Of a stretch of 64,000 bases of DNA, positions 1 to 13,185 are shown one piece after another. The position numbers and the translations under genes were made by a program. The notes under the pieces are model-generated. The model ran no database searches. It was not told where the DNA came from and saw only the letters and a program-made list of their open reading frames with translations. The DNA is from Acanthopleura granulata (Eukaryota > Mollusca > Polyplacophora > Chitonida > Chitonidae), in the NCBI GenBank assembly GCA_016165875.1, contig JABBOT010000004.1, forward strand, positions 13,393,672 through 13,457,671, read 5' to 3'. Each line of letters opens with the position of its first letter. Within the stretch, counting starts at the first letter, position 1.

Positions 1-3000
1 GGTTATGAACTAGAATAGATATGCGTGTACTTATTACCACAGAAAAACAACTCATTTTATGTTGATTTAGATTTACATTAGCAGAGACAATTTAGGGTTT
101 TACACATTATAATAAGGTAAAATTAAATAAATACTGTCATCCTTACATGAATGGCAGTAGCATTTACATATAGCTTGACGTTATCTGTTTTGGTAAAATT
201 AAATACCTGCAGAGCAAAAAAAATTCTCAGTTAATTTATATCAGTGCGGTATATTTTAAATGTTAGAACACTTATTCATCTTATCCAGTATCGTACACAG
301 CTATATATACAGCATATACAGGTTTCCCCAACCAACTGTTGAATGATGCGCATATAAAATATAACTTCATCGGTCGAGGGGTGCCTTACCGGCTTTTCAG
401 AACAATGCAAGTTTGACTGATTGCCATAAATCCTATATCTATACTAACCATTTACACGCACACACATTTGTCCCTATCCCAAAGCCCATTAAAAACAAAT
501 CGAGGAACCGAGATCTCCAGCTGTAACGGGCACGACGTATTGCGACGCTCTATAAAATGGATTGGATTGCTACAGCACACACAGGAAGTACGTAACTGAT
601 TCGCCTTACTCCGGTGGCCCATTACTCTCTAATTGGATCATTACTGGCTTCCTGCAAGTCTGGAACTGAGACATTGCACTTATATACTCACATTTGTATA
701 TATACTACCTTCTCGGGTCCTTAACAGTTACCGCATAGCTATATCAGTAACACGGGAAAGTGAACACGATTTATATAAACAGTGTCCATAACTGAAGTTT
801 TCGATACTAAAGGCTGGTGTCTTTTGGAAAGTCAATCACATATAAAACGTTAAACATATATACGCCCTAAATGTCAATATGGGTATTCAGTTTATCTTTC
901 AAGGTACACATATATGTTTATTTTGTTTTGGCAGCATGCCCATGAGAAACTGCATTAATTTGGGTACTTTTGCAAAGTCGAACCATTTTGTTCCTCGCGG
1001 TTACACAGTTATATGAAGAACAGACGCTCTTGTAAAGAGTGCTTAAAATCTACTCTTATAGCATATACAATCAAGCCGAACAGAAGAAAAGGAAAGATCG
1101 GCGTATATTTTATGGATATGATAAAACCATTTTACCTTTCAAACTCACCTGGTACAATAGTACGAAAATAGCGTATTATTCACACATGAAAATTGTTGGT
1201 ACATGCAGTCTGAGACTGCTCCGACGGACCTCCAGTATTCTCCTCTCAATCTCGTCTGGAAGGTATCACCGAAATGCCATGATACAACACTTCTCCAATC
1301 GGTTCATCCAAGCTATTTTTTTATCCCCAGGAGACTGGTGGCATAACATTATCTACTGTTAGGTATCAGTGTGCCTGGATGGGTGCGATTCCTAACGAAA
1401 CTTGCATTACAATAACGCCATTGTCCCAGGTTAGAGACTAGTGTTACCCTTGGCACAGAAGTGTATCACTCATGACCCGCACAGCCTTGATGGCAAACAG
1501 GCTTTCACTACTTAAAGTTTTGGGTGGTGAAGGAGTCAAGTACCTTACCCGAGCTATAGACCCTCTGCAGTTATGGAAGCTGAAATGAGCATAATGTCCC
1601 GAGACATTTAGACGTTACTTCTTTAATTTTTAGAAACAAATTAAACCAAAAATATCTTTTGCTTCTTGCTATTATCATCCCTGTCGAACAAACACTTTAG
1701 ATGTCGTTTTGATCGGGCTGTGCTCAGACAAACATGAATCTAGTGCCTATTAACGCCCTGACGTTCTCTGGTGTCTATACACCTGCAGCCTATCCAAATG
1801 CGCTTGTATTCGACCACATATAGAGATTATGAGTTGTGATAGAAGGCAATAATAAAAAAATGTGCATGTAACAGACTTGGAGTTATATATTTGGTGAATT
1901 GTTATTTAATATATTATGCAAATTACTCGGGAATTTGATGATGTGATATGAAATTTAAATCACTATAATGAATAGGCATTAAACCGTATATTGTGTCAAA
2001 TGTATGGTTGACATTCGTTTCACAAGACTATCATGTCAATTATGATGTCGTATTTGTGCTAAGACTGATAAATTTACTTATTTAAATTATTAAAACCAAC
2101 ATTGGGGTCGTAGCAGCAGAATTAAGGGTACATGTTAATGAATGCCCTCTAGCACGCAGTTAGCTGGAACTTTGAGCACCTGCTTGATAATAAAGGATTT
2201 GTTTCTACTGACTCCGGTCAGATTCTGTGCAGTCCATAGAGCCAGTCTTAGGACTGCAATCTGGACAATCTGATACATAGCTAATGCTTGGTCCGTTCAG
2301 TTTCTATAGATATTTGAACGTTGAATGCCTTCGAACGAGGACTGTGCATGCATGTTACCGGTAAACTTGCAATATTTGGGCAGTTCTCCTCGTATGTGCT
2401 TTTGTTAGGGCACGTCCTATCTACATTTTAATGTGATAAGTAATAATTATATATTATCGTGACCAGTGAATACTTTGCCAATATACCACTTCTCCATTTA
2501 GCAGCACTATAGAACCCAATGTAAACTGGGAGTTATTATCTTATACCAATATCCAAAGTTTGTTCAAGTTATTCTCTATTTTCCCAGATTCAAAGGTGAG
2601 AGTTAGATGGTGTATATGCTCCTTTCCTGTGTAGAATGCAATCATAACATACAAGGTATATATGTACACAGCACACCAGTAGGTTACTAACCTCACACGT
2701 ATATCTGTTGCAAACGCCTCTAAATCACAGCATTGTGGCTGACAAGATTTGAATAAAACTTTTCGACTTAGAGAGAAAAAGCTCGGCACGGGATCTCGTT
2801 AGAAACAGTTATTTTGATAATTGTGTAAAGTATGTAAGTTCGGGTAATGCTTTGAGGCTCGTGCTATCGCTATTTGAATATGAGAATGGTTGTTTTCACA
2901 TAATACGATGAATACTCATGCATCTGTTTTACAACCAGAACCCACGAGTTCTTATCATGACGCATGAATTATTATTTATTAATCATTTATTTTATTTCTT

Positions 3001-4465
3001 TACTTACTTCTTTGTTTCTGATGAATTTGGCATCGTTTGCACGCATCCCCAGCACGACTGATTCCAAGTACACAAGTGTGCGGACTCGAAAGCCATTTCC
3101 ATCTCTAATTGGACAGTAGGGTGTTGTGACTGACATTCTCGTTGTAAACCCATATCACGATAAACGCATCCCCCAACAATATGTTTGCTGTTTGGTTTTT
3201 TATTTCGGTTTTGAATTCTTGTTTTATACTTTCCGGAAACCAACCCTTTCTTCTTTCCAGGTTCTCAGAAGATATAACCATTTTTGTGATACAGATATAA
3301 CATAGTATGCCCGACACCAGAAAGCCCACTGTAAAACCCTGTCAAAACATTTAAGTAGATATGTCTGACCATATTTATGCTAGGTTTCAGACAAGACTCC
3401 TTGATAATTCATCGAACAAATGTCAGTTTTTTAGTTTTGAGTAAACGAAACTTTCTCGCTTTGGGACTAAATTCGAGGATCCATTCCACTGCCCATAAAC
3501 TACTTTTCACTGTAGAACCCAGAAAAAAAAGTAAATGAATTCTAAAATGATTTCTGTGATAACTCCAGAACACACTTGGATGTTAATTCAGCATTCTATA
3601 CATCTCATGCTATCCAAAACACCTAAAATTAAACCACGTAATTGTAATTTTGCATGATTGCACAATGTAGGAGTATGAAGTATATCCCGAGAAAGGGTAT
3701 GTAGGAATTCACGAAAAACCATGGTTTTTACTCCACAAATTCCGATAGTGTCACAATTAGGAAACAAAAGACCGTGAAGTGATATTAGATGGTTATTACC
3801 ATAGCACTTTCCTGAACCATTGACGTTTGTATCGGTGTATATTTGTTAATGTGGTGTGTGCATGCGTTGTTATTCGCCTATTTTACAAATTGGAAATGTT
3901 TCAACTTGACTCACTAACTTTATGTTAACAATGAAATGTAAAAGTATTTAAGTGGTTGCTTTACATAATACTTTGTGATCTGATCTTTGACTGTTATTAT
4001 CGACATGTTTACATGTTCTTAAGCAACGGAGTTACCTCGTGGCAATGATTCTTTTCCCTAATACCCAACATGAGATCAGTTTTTACTTCCCGTTATCCAG
4101 GACGTTTATCAGGCTATGTATATGAGAAATATTAGAAAATTAGCGTGATTATTTTACTGTGAAACTTATATAGTGGAACTGACTACAAAAAACCGTCTGA
4201 CCTGCAGAGCCATGCACGTGTGATCGCTGTATTGTTAAACATATCATTGCCCTTTGAACCGGGCTGGCCAGAATCAGCTTACATTTTGATTTGTACGTAG
4301 TTTCATGGCCTTTAACCTACACGTACAGCATGCAGGTGTATATACGGTGACTTGTATAACGGCCTAGTATATATGGAGTACATGATAGTTGGAGTATAAC
4401 ATCGAGTGAGACTGACTTCTACACACCGAAACTGTACAGGCAGTTTTGTCTCGCATAAGCCTACA
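1..4465. other. Intergenic, no gene recognised
   Basis: AT-rich sequence with many stops in all frames. The longest open frames are about 80-107 codons, resemble no family I know and lack convincing splice context. No tandem array, SINE or long inverted repeat was seen. The last ~100 bases hold the probable lipase promoter. Confidence 0.5.
4368..4374 (+). promoter_or_regulatory. TATA-like box upstream of the lipase
   Basis: TATATAT lies about 95 bases before the chosen lipase start codon, a plausible place for a TATA box with a short 5' UTR. Such strings are common in this AT-rich DNA, so this is only a candidate. Confidence 0.25.
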
Positions 4466-7400
4466 ATGATGTCTTTCGTGCTGCCTCTGTTGCTGCACCT
4501 GTCCGTCTACACAGGTGTGGCATGTGTCTCGTTGCGCTTCACTTCCCCCGTCGACCAGAGTAAGCCTCACCTTGGCGAACCCGTTGATCCTGAAATTTAT
4601 ATGAATGCAGTAAGTACATTTTTGTATGTAGCTGTTTTTGCATGCTTAAACTCACATAAGTTTTTGAAATTGGCATTGTGCATACATTCACACCAAGGGA
4701 AGTAATCCAGTAGTGCACGAGATGTGGGCTTTCTTTCCCAATCCCATCAGGTACACCTATGGTAGACAGTACATTTCAAATTTAGTATATACATGAGGTT
4801 TGATATCAGATTTGTTTTTTCTCATCACTGCAAGTCAACTGACATGCACAAAAATTCTACACTATAGCATTCTTTCGACGAACAGTGCAAGATGAGAATC
4901 AGAGAAGGCGATTAGGTGTCAGATTCTGAAGATAAAATATAATGTTTCAAACCAATGCTAAATCACTCAATCAACTATGTGGTTACTTTGTTGTTGTTTA
5001 TGCCTCAAACCAGGCAAAGCTGATTACCAGCAAAGGGTACCCTTGCGAAGAGCACTGGACGACAACCGACGATGGATATATCCTGAACATGCAAAGGATA
5101 CCTGCAGGAAAAGGTTTTGTTTTCTTTTCTCTCTCTCTCCCTTTTTTTTTTGGGGGGGGGGGTTATTGGCTGTAGCATACTTTGGATTTAACGTTACTTT
5201 TAAAATTATTTCGGACATATCACGACAGTGTTTCCTTATAGCAGACAGATCCCCAAACCCTCTACATTTGCTGTCTACGTCGGACGCCTTCTTTTGTCCT
5301 CTGTTTTATTCTAATTTTAAGAAAAAACACTATCTTATTTTGATTCAGTCTTAGTTTGATGTTTAACGTCACTTTAATGTCAACATTATCCTTTATGCCA
5401 GTGTCAGTATATATAGAGTGTTTTTTCAATGTATAGCCATGGCGATGATACCCTTACAGAATGATAATACATCTGACCCACCAGCATGCATGGTCTATCT
5501 GCTTATTTCCCACAAGTGTAATCTATAACCTTACACACCATTGTTGACATAGTGGGCTAATGGACAGTGGACATAGTTGACATATTGGGCTACCGACGGG
5601 TTCTGCATACCCTACTTGAACTGCCTACTGCCTGGAACTGGTTTCAGATCCTTTATGTATTTATGACGATTTCAATCAACATCACAAGTTATTACTATTA
5701 CAAAGACATTCTATCCTGAAGACCTCACTCTAAGTTTGCCACATTTTATAATGGCCTCACCGGTTTTGTCATGGGCGGAGTGTCCCGAAAGTCTGTGCTA
5801 AGTATAACTATAAGGACTGTGTATGCTAAGTGCTAAATAAACTCACCATGTCACAAGGTGCATATTTTCATGTACCAACTGAACACATTTCTTGCGTCTT
5901 TCCGGCATCTTGGACTATTTCTGTTGACGTTGTGTTAACATGAATCCGTCGTATTTTGTTACTTTACACACCTCCTTACCTCTTTGATGGTTTGTGTCGA
6001 AAATTGTGTTGCAAACTAATCTTATGATTATTGAAATAGAACGCCAATTATGGTTAACGACAGGGGTATCAATATTTGTTTCGACGCTTAGAGTAAACTG
6101 CAGTGAAACCATGAAATATTTTGCAGGCATTATTGCGCTTTCTGTTTGTTCACCTTATGTAAAGCCACATATTTCATAACTTTCATATTCATCGTATGAG
6201 AATCTTACATTTTCATCACCAATCAAATACATAGGTAAGGCTCCGTATCCTCAACGTCCCATTCTGTTGCAACATGGTTTGCTGGGTAGCTCTACCAATT
6301 TCCTCACTAATCTGGCAAACGAGAGTTTGGCATACATTTTGGCCGATGAGGGTTTGGATGTTTGGTTGGCCAACAGCAGAGGGAACGTTTACTCCAGGAA
6401 TCACACCTCACTTCATCCTTCACAGGTGGAATTCTGGGACTGGAGGTAACTATTAGATAGTATTGTCATCGACTTCATCTGTTTTATACTAAACTAAATG
6501 AAACAAGCGATGGCCCTTATGATTTATTACTTTTGGTATCTTTTTTTTTTTTTTGGTTTTTATGTACATTGTCGTTTATCTTAAGTTGTGTTCCGGATCA
6601 CAAATACAGTGAGTATGTTAGTAACAATATGTTTAGCCTTTTACTGTAGTGACTACACATGTTCCATCTAGTACTTAATTTCTTGCTCTCGCTTTGTGTA
6701 GTGTCCTATTGTGTTATTCCATACAACATGAAATGCATTCATTAATTGGTTGGGGTGGGAGGAGTTTATATATTAGATATTGGGCCCAATAGGCTGATGT
6801 AGTTGTCCTTTCCATTGTTCATCGTCAGCTGGGACGAGATGGCCAAGTATGACCTGAAAGCTATGTTTGACTACATCCTGACTTACACTGAGCACAGCGA
6901 CCTGTACTATGTCGGCCATTCTCAGGGAACTTTGATCGGGTTCGCGGGGTTCAGTTCCAGTTTCGAACTCGCCTCTAAGGTCCGCACCTTTTTTGCCATG
7001 GGTCCAGTGACGACCGTAGGCTCTATCAAAAGCCCAATCAGATTCCTGGCCCCATTTGCGCGAGAAATACAGGTAGGCAAAGGTCGTAATCAAGACACAG
7101 GTATAATGCAGGTATGCAATGTTGCGTTTCTGGTGGCAATAGGTATACGTTGATGACAACCGAGGACATCCAGTGAGAAGTCATTACATCTAATGATGTT
7201 GTCCAGTGAGTTTAAGGCGGAAGGCTTCGTTACATACCCTTATTCTGGAACAGGTGCCTATACATGCATAAAGGTAAAGGCATGGAAATGGGAATGAGGG
7301 AATGCTTCAAAAACCATTGTTTTAATACAAGCAACTTTAGTCATATGTAATTTAAGGCAAATGAAACACTGGGTTTCACTGGGACTCCCTAGCTATATAT

Positions 7401-9914
7401 GGTTTCATATATAATATAAATGTAACCCTTTAAATCCGAATTCGGAACTTTAGTAAATTTCTTCTTAATGCGCTACGTATAAAAATGCAAATGTCACATG
7501 TAAGGGCATTGGTAAGTTATAGAAATATCTTTTATGCTCTGGTTCAGAATCAATGGTGTCTGAGTTTTCATTCTGTGTCTTTTTTGCAGTTCCTGATAGA
7601 TTTGCTTGGACCTGGTGAATTTCTCCCTAATGATGAGATCATGAAGTGGCTTGCTCATGGTGTTTGTAACGAAGGTGTCATCCTCTGTGAGAATGTCTTT
7701 TTTCTGCTTGGAGGGTTTGACAAAAGTCAGATAAACGAGGTAAGTTAAGGTAACTCAGTATCGATGAGATTAGACTTACTATGCACTAGTCTACCTTGGT
7801 GTCTCCAGTAGAATAATGAACTCTTTGGTCCACTTATTCCAATTTTTGCACTTATCACTATTTTATAAATTTAAGACCTCTTTCTCCTGCGCATGTTGGT
7901 ACATCTAGTCAATATATATCTGAATTGGACCATTCCTGGACCAACAAGTGTGGCTCAGTACCCAGCTAACTGATACACCCAATGTATCCAGGAGGCAGAT
8001 CGATGGGGGAATCATGCCATTTATATGAAGCCCTGAAATTGGCCAATACAACCAACGAGGCCCTGCATTTAGGTATGGCGAATGTGGCCTTGAAGTTGGC
8101 AATTCTAATCAATCAACCTGGAATCTAGCGAATCCAACCAAATGGCCAGAGCAAATTAATATGGTCCTGAAATTTACTATCGCCATCAATTTGGCCCTGA
8201 AATTGGCCCACCCTGTCATTTGTGTATCACTGAATTCGGCCCACCCAGTCATTGTAGAACTTGGCTATTCCAGCAAACTTACATGGCAAGAAATAGGTCG
8301 ACTGAGACAATTGTGATTCTTCCAGCTAATTTAGACCTGAAGTTGGACATTCAAGCTAATATGGCCCTGGATTTTGCCAATAAAGCCACCTGTGCAACTC
8401 TTAATTTGGTTATTCCAGCCAACTTAGGTCTGAAGCCTGAGTGGAAGTTGGCTGATCCATTTGTGTAGTTTTGAATTTGGCCTTTCCAGCCAGAACCACA
8501 TTCCAGGCTATCCAACCAGGTTGAAAAAGAAATTTGTATAGAACTGAAGTTGGCCGTTCCAGCGAAGGTAGCCGTAAAACTGAGCATTCTACCAAATGCG
8601 ATACTATCTATGTTTTTAGCACCGACAAACTATTAATAGATTAAAGTTGCATGAAATGTGTATCCGTTTCTTATGTTTTCTAGTCAAGGGTCCCGGTGTA
8701 TGTGTCTCATAACCCAGCTGGGACATCTGCGAAAAACATGGTTCATTTTGCACAGGTTTGTGTCTATAGTAACGAACAGTAAAAATCCTTATTGGTCAGG
8801 TTCATCTAGTATAACTTTGACTAAGTTATGCCTCAAAGATAGATATGCATGTGCAATCATGTATCCCTGTTTTGATAACTTTAACCTTAAGAAAATAAAC
8901 TTAACGGCAGTTGTCCTTGAACATCATGTGCACCATCATGCCTGAAAATTTCGTATTAATGAATTCCATGATATATACTTACGTTAATACAATACATGTA
9001 CTCGTATAGAGATATTTCACTTATGTTTTTCAGCAAGTTTTGAGTAACAAGTTCCAAATGTTTGATTATGGTTCAGCAGAAGAAAACATGAAACATTACA
9101 ACCAGGTAATTTAAATAATCAGGATGAAGTGTGCAGATAAATATGCTTAACATTATGAGTGTAACAGATATACTGGTCTCTTAACAAGCTGCATTACACA
9201 CCTCTCAGGATTCACAGTACATTGTAGACTGTAGAAAGTACATGCTTGTGCAATGAAGCACGTGATTTGGGTTCAGTTCTTACTCACCTGTGAATTGATT
9301 TACAGGTGTACATTTTGAAAAAGTGATGGCTTCACACGTGAAGTGTCTGAGTATTCCTCCGCATATAAACCCAGCTCTCGCCATAAATAGATGAAACCTT
9401 AAAACATCAATAAAAAAGTACTTAGTTTCTGTATATTTTTGAAGATACAACTTTATTTCGTATATATTTGCATTTGTATTGAAGCAATATACTGAATAAG
9501 CCTACTTGCATTTCCGGTTAAGGCTAAGGAATTGATTAATTGCTATTATCAAGATTTTTACATGTGTCACAATTTCCACTCAGCTTTTCTTCCCCTTAAT
9601 TTCATACATTGATTTTACAGATACAGAGCTGCCTCAGTTGTTATATTTCTTGCCTTGTCTCAATCTTGCAGTCCACGGCCCCATTATACAATCTGGACAA
9701 CATGTATAATTCTGTGGCCCTGTTTTGGGGCGACATGGACTGGCTAGCCGACCCGAAAGACGTAGAAGGCCTTATTCCAAAGATCAGAAATCTTGTTGTT
9801 AACAAGCAAATTCAAGCCTGGGATCATTTTGACTTTATCTGGGGGTTGGACGCACCGACTGTCTGCTACCAAGACATCATCAGAATAATACGCAAGCAGG
9901 AAAAATGGGAATAG
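4466..9914 (+). CDS. Acid lipase (gastric/lysosomal lipase family), 8 exons
   Basis: Alpha/beta-hydrolase of the LIPF/LIPA family, which hydrolyses triacylglycerols and cholesteryl esters. Coding exons: 4466-4609, 5014-5113, 6235-6445, 6829-7072, 7590-7739, 8684-8755, 9034-9105, 9672-9914. All junctions are GT-AG and in phase, giving about 411 residues, the usual family length. The start is the first of two adjacent ATGs (4466, 4469), giving a hydrophobic signal peptide ([20 protein letters not shown]), so the protein is secretory or lysosomal. Visible motifs are [17 protein letters not shown] near the N-terminus, the oxyanion-type [20 protein letters not shown], the nucleophile motif GHSQG (exon 4), the catalytic Asp in WLADPKDV and the catalytic His in WDHFDFIW (both exon 8). 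An NHT glycosylation sequon lies in exon 3. The gene appears intact. Whether it is the digestive or the lysosomal paralogue cannot be told. Confidence 0.93.
8030..8592. repeat. Degenerate ~30-bp minisatellite in lipase intron 5
   Basis: About a dozen or more diverged copies of a unit with core cctgaaattggccattccagc recur at spacings of roughly 27-34 bases (for example near 8032, 8062, 8089, 8117, 8166, 8196, 8228, 8364). The array lies wholly between lipase exons 5 and 6. Because the unit is close to 30 bases, it leaves chance open frames on both strands (8220-8468 +, 8351-8587 -), which I do not regard as genes. Confidence 0.7.
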
Positions 9915-9992
9915 GACCTATTAAGCCTACAGCCTATAAAGATACACTTATCAGTGTCATCATGCATTGTCACAGATTTATGCGGCTTATAT

Positions 9993-10057
<65 letters not shown>
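9993..10057. repeat. (TAA)n microsatellite, possible retroposon tail
   Basis: About 21 uninterrupted TAA units. Immediately after it comes tgcctttattctctga. Read on the minus strand this is AATAAAGGCA followed by an ATT repeat, the arrangement seen at the 3' ends of some non-LTR retroposons, so the array may be the tail of a degraded minus-strand insertion. No element body was recognised. Confidence 0.85.
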
Positions 10058-10058
<1 letters not shown>

Positions 10059-10344
10059 CCTTTATTCTCTGAGGTAATACAATTAAGGTTATGTATCATT
10101 GATCTTACCTGAGGCCCTCCACAAACACACATTTATAAACATTGACACAATGTACTAGTTGTACTAAAATGAAAACTGAATGAAATACAAAAGATATCAT
10201 AATACTTAAACAAATATATGTATATGGTAAAATGGGTCAATGGAACTCGGGAACTATGTACAAGGTAGGCTACTGTAAGTCTTTAACTTTTTCAATTATT
10301 AACGCCGTTGTTAAAGGTTAGTGAATGTCTTATTACTCTAGGCC

Positions 10345-10412
10345 CTACAATATTGTTTTCGGCGAGGGTAGAAAAGGTTGAAGAATTAAGGCATACAATA
10401 ATGTTGTCTTTC
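10345..10412 (+). repeat. Dispersed repeat family A, copy 1 (fragment)
   Basis: About 68 bases matching the 3' part of the copies at 21072 and 32264, including atattgttttc, gtagaaaaggttgaagaatt and aataatg. Only the end of the family is present here. Confidence 0.5.
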
Positions 10413-12092
10413 AGATACATGTAAATGGGATAACTATTTGTCATACAGGTGTTGGAAATTCTGTACTGAGGAGGTACGTTGAAAAGGAGTAGCAAGAGCA
10501 TTCCATTTCAAATCTTCTAGAACAGGAACTCCGTTTAAACATTCAGAATGAGGAAAAGGAGGAATTAGTTGTGTTATTTTACTTGAACTTAGTTGTCTTT
10601 CTTGCTTTTCTTTTATATGAAACATATTTTCATGTATTCAGGTAAATAATCATGTGTGGATCCTTCTGATCCTTATGGTGCTGAATGATTTCATAAATAC
10701 TTTTCCATGTTAAGGCTGAAAACATTTCCGAGGTAGTCGTACTTTTACTGTTGTCTAATATTAACTCTTCTGCAATTTATACACTTCAGGTGTGTCAAGG
10801 AGTGTCAAGGTTCGGAAAAACCCACTAACAAGGCTAAAATTTGTTACGTATATATTCTGGCATTTGTATACTTGCACTCGATATAGTGGTGTCTACATAA
10901 GTCTTATAAATGTTCTGAAGGGATATAAAAACCGAACTTAGCCTTCCTGAATACTGTGCATATTGTTCATATTGCACTGACGTTTAAGCTTCGGTATATG
11001 TCGGACTGTTTTTTTTTTTTTTTTTTTTTTTTATTTGTTGAGAGTAGAATATACCTGCTTGTATATCACGTGGTCTAGAATAACAACCATAACCTTCCTA
11101 ACCACGCATATATTCAAAATGGTTTAAAGGTGGAGCATGGGTACTTCGCAACCCTTCACTGACTGATGTGTGTAAAGTATCAACGTTTTCACCATGACTG
11201 CGAATTAAAAAATGGTTATCGTTTTTTTTTTCCTTTCTTTTCTGACCCATCCGATATTTTTGACTGAAGTATTTTTTTCTGATATTTGGATGAACAGTGC
11301 AGCTAAATAAAACTATATATATTATTTGCAAAAATATTTTGTTTCATATTTGAAGTTACATTTATAAAAGACATTAGGATTTTGTGCTTAAAAACACAAA
11401 TGTATAAAGGGGCATTCGTTGACAGAACTACCTAAAGTCCCGATGTTCCTGCAGAAAAAAATTCGAGGCAGGTCCTTGCATGTCAGTTAATGCAATGCCC
11501 GAAATCCATTGTTCAAATTCAGCTATATATCTACTTACATGTTGCCTTGAGTCTTGTGGGACCTTTGTCATGCAATTGCGCGGTGGATAGTGAATATAGT
11601 CTGTATATACTTTCCTCCTGCCTTAGGCTAATACACCTGAGCTGTCCTATATAAGCTTAATGCATATACGACGGGTATAGAACCATAGAATTTCTTTCTT
11701 TTTTTTTTCTTTGCACGTTTTCCACATGTCGATCTGCACTTCTCAGACAATTTATCAACGATGTCAGTCAATAAATTTTTGAGAGAAATTATAGTTAGAC
11801 AAACAAAATTACCTTTTTACATGCAAAGAAAATCAATTTCAACCATAGTGAAAATAATTTTTCCAGGATCAATTTATTTCATTTGTAAAATAGAGTTTCC
11901 TATGCGAAGAAAGTGAAGTCATTTGCTAAATAAATTTAAAAAAAAAGCTTTTCTTGTCCCTCTCTTTCTCTATCTAGTAGTCCTACTTCCCACCAGACCC
12001 ATGCTTCAAGCAAATGCAAATTACACCACTCGTATATCGACCATCTGTATAGAAACAAAATAAAGAAAACTGACATTACATCTTTATAGACT

Positions 12093-12110
12093 AGTCCATC
12101 TAGATGGACT
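12093..12110. repeat. Perfect 18-bp palindrome
   Basis: AGTCCATCTAGATGGACT equals its own reverse complement. It lies three bases before the left end of the foldback element at 12114, so it may be part of that element or of its insertion site. Confidence 0.8.
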
Positions 12111-12113
12111 CAG

Positions 12114-12612
12114 GGTGTTATTTTAAAATTCTGATATTCATCGGAACCCCGAGTCCATCAACCGTACTCCAAAATATCGCCGCAGAACTCCGAACTCGAA
12201 ATCGATGGAACTGCTTTCGAAGAGGTTGTATTATGAACATCAGTATTGTAACCTACAAACGGCAATGAAAACATCTTAGTTTTCCAGATGTTTTCCAATC
12301 AGAACTCTGTTACATTTCAGAACCAAGAGCAACGAGGCTTTTTGAAAATGGCTGCCAACTGTGAACCGTTTGGTACGTTTGAAGTTCTCACAGCTAATGT
12401 GACAACAACATGGCGAGTTAATTAGTTTCTTCAGTAAAGGTAGTGAATTAAGAAGACAGATTCGAGACAGATTCAACCGGAAATGGCATAGAAATGGGCG
12501 AAAAAGGTGAGTTGGAGTGCCACTTATGTTCTTCGATTTCGAGTTCGGAGATCTGCGGCGATTTTTGGAGTGCGGGTTGCGATGATGAATGTTAGAATTT
12601 AAAGATATCACC
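12114..12612. mobile_element. Foldback/MITE-like element with ~85-bp inverted repeats
   Basis: The left end begins GGTGTTATTTTAAAATTCT. The reverse complement of the right end begins GGTGATATCTTTAAATTCT. The match continues, with small gaps, through cgccgcag and ctccgaactcgaaatcga for about 85 bases. The ~500-base unit has no transposase, so it would be a non-autonomous DNA element. The target-site duplication is not clear. The minus-strand open frame inside (12276-12611) looks incidental. Confidence 0.65.
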
Positions 12613-12941
12613 TTAAATCAATCGAGATGAACTATATATAGACGTGCACATAAATTATACATACAGGCCCAGGTAAAATATACATGTATATAGACTGCAT
12701 CGGTTTACTGCACACTGCGCCACATTCTGCCTATTCAGTGTATAAAATAAGCTCCAAGAATGCATGTACATTTTTAAGTAGGTCCTACAGGTAGGTCCCC
12801 CTAATACAATGATCGTTCGTGTTAAGATTGCAACAAAATTTTATTGAAAAAATAGTACCAACATAAAGAATTAGAGGGGAAGAAGAAAAGAAAAAGAAGT
12901 GGTTATTTTGTTGCTAAAATGAGCGGTCGTGTGATGTTGAT

Positions 12942-13054
12942 CACGTGACGATCATTCTTATTCACGATGTAATCTGCACGTTTAGCCTAAGGCTGAAGAT
13001 AATGCAACAATATCATCTGTGCACGGTTCATGTGACCGGTGGAATTGTCACGTG
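12942..13054 (+). promoter_or_regulatory. Two E-boxes in the pseudokinase promoter
   Basis: CACGTG occurs at 12942-12947 (in TCACGTGAC) and at 13049-13054 (in GTCACGTGA). Both match the extended E-box bound by bHLH-zip factors such as USF, MITF or TFEB. They lie about 130-245 bases before the start codon at 13186. An ATGGCGGG at 13073 resembles a YY1-type promoter motif. Binding is inferred from the sequence only. Confidence 0.4.
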
Positions 13055-13185
13055 ATACCCTGGTGGAACAAAATGGCGGGTGACAGAAATCAGAACAACT
13101 TTTGTAACAAGAGAACTTTTTCGTGTCCTTAAACTTTTATGACAACTGAGAAGTTTGGTTGATAGATGTCAAGCTGTTAACCGAA

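Larger units (their letters stand above)
9915..13185. other. Intergenic between lipase and pseudokinase genes
   Basis: Contains the lipase 3' flank, a TAA microsatellite, a fragment of a dispersed repeat (10345-10412), a poly-T run near 11010-11031, a 0.5-kb foldback element (12114-12612) and, in the last ~250 bases, the pseudokinase promoter. No protein-coding exon was recognised. Confidence 0.6.

Noticed and set aside
1039..1362. 107-codon plus-strand open frame in the first intergenic region
   Set aside because: No family resemblance, no splice partner, no promoter; expected by chance in this length.
5143..5162. T-run followed by G-run after lipase exon 2
   Set aside because: Simple homopolymers in an intron; possibly sequencing-sensitive, but no functional signal.
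12276..12611. 111-codon minus-strand open frame
   Set aside because: Lies inside the foldback element, partly in its inverted repeat; composition is low-complexity and unlike a protein.
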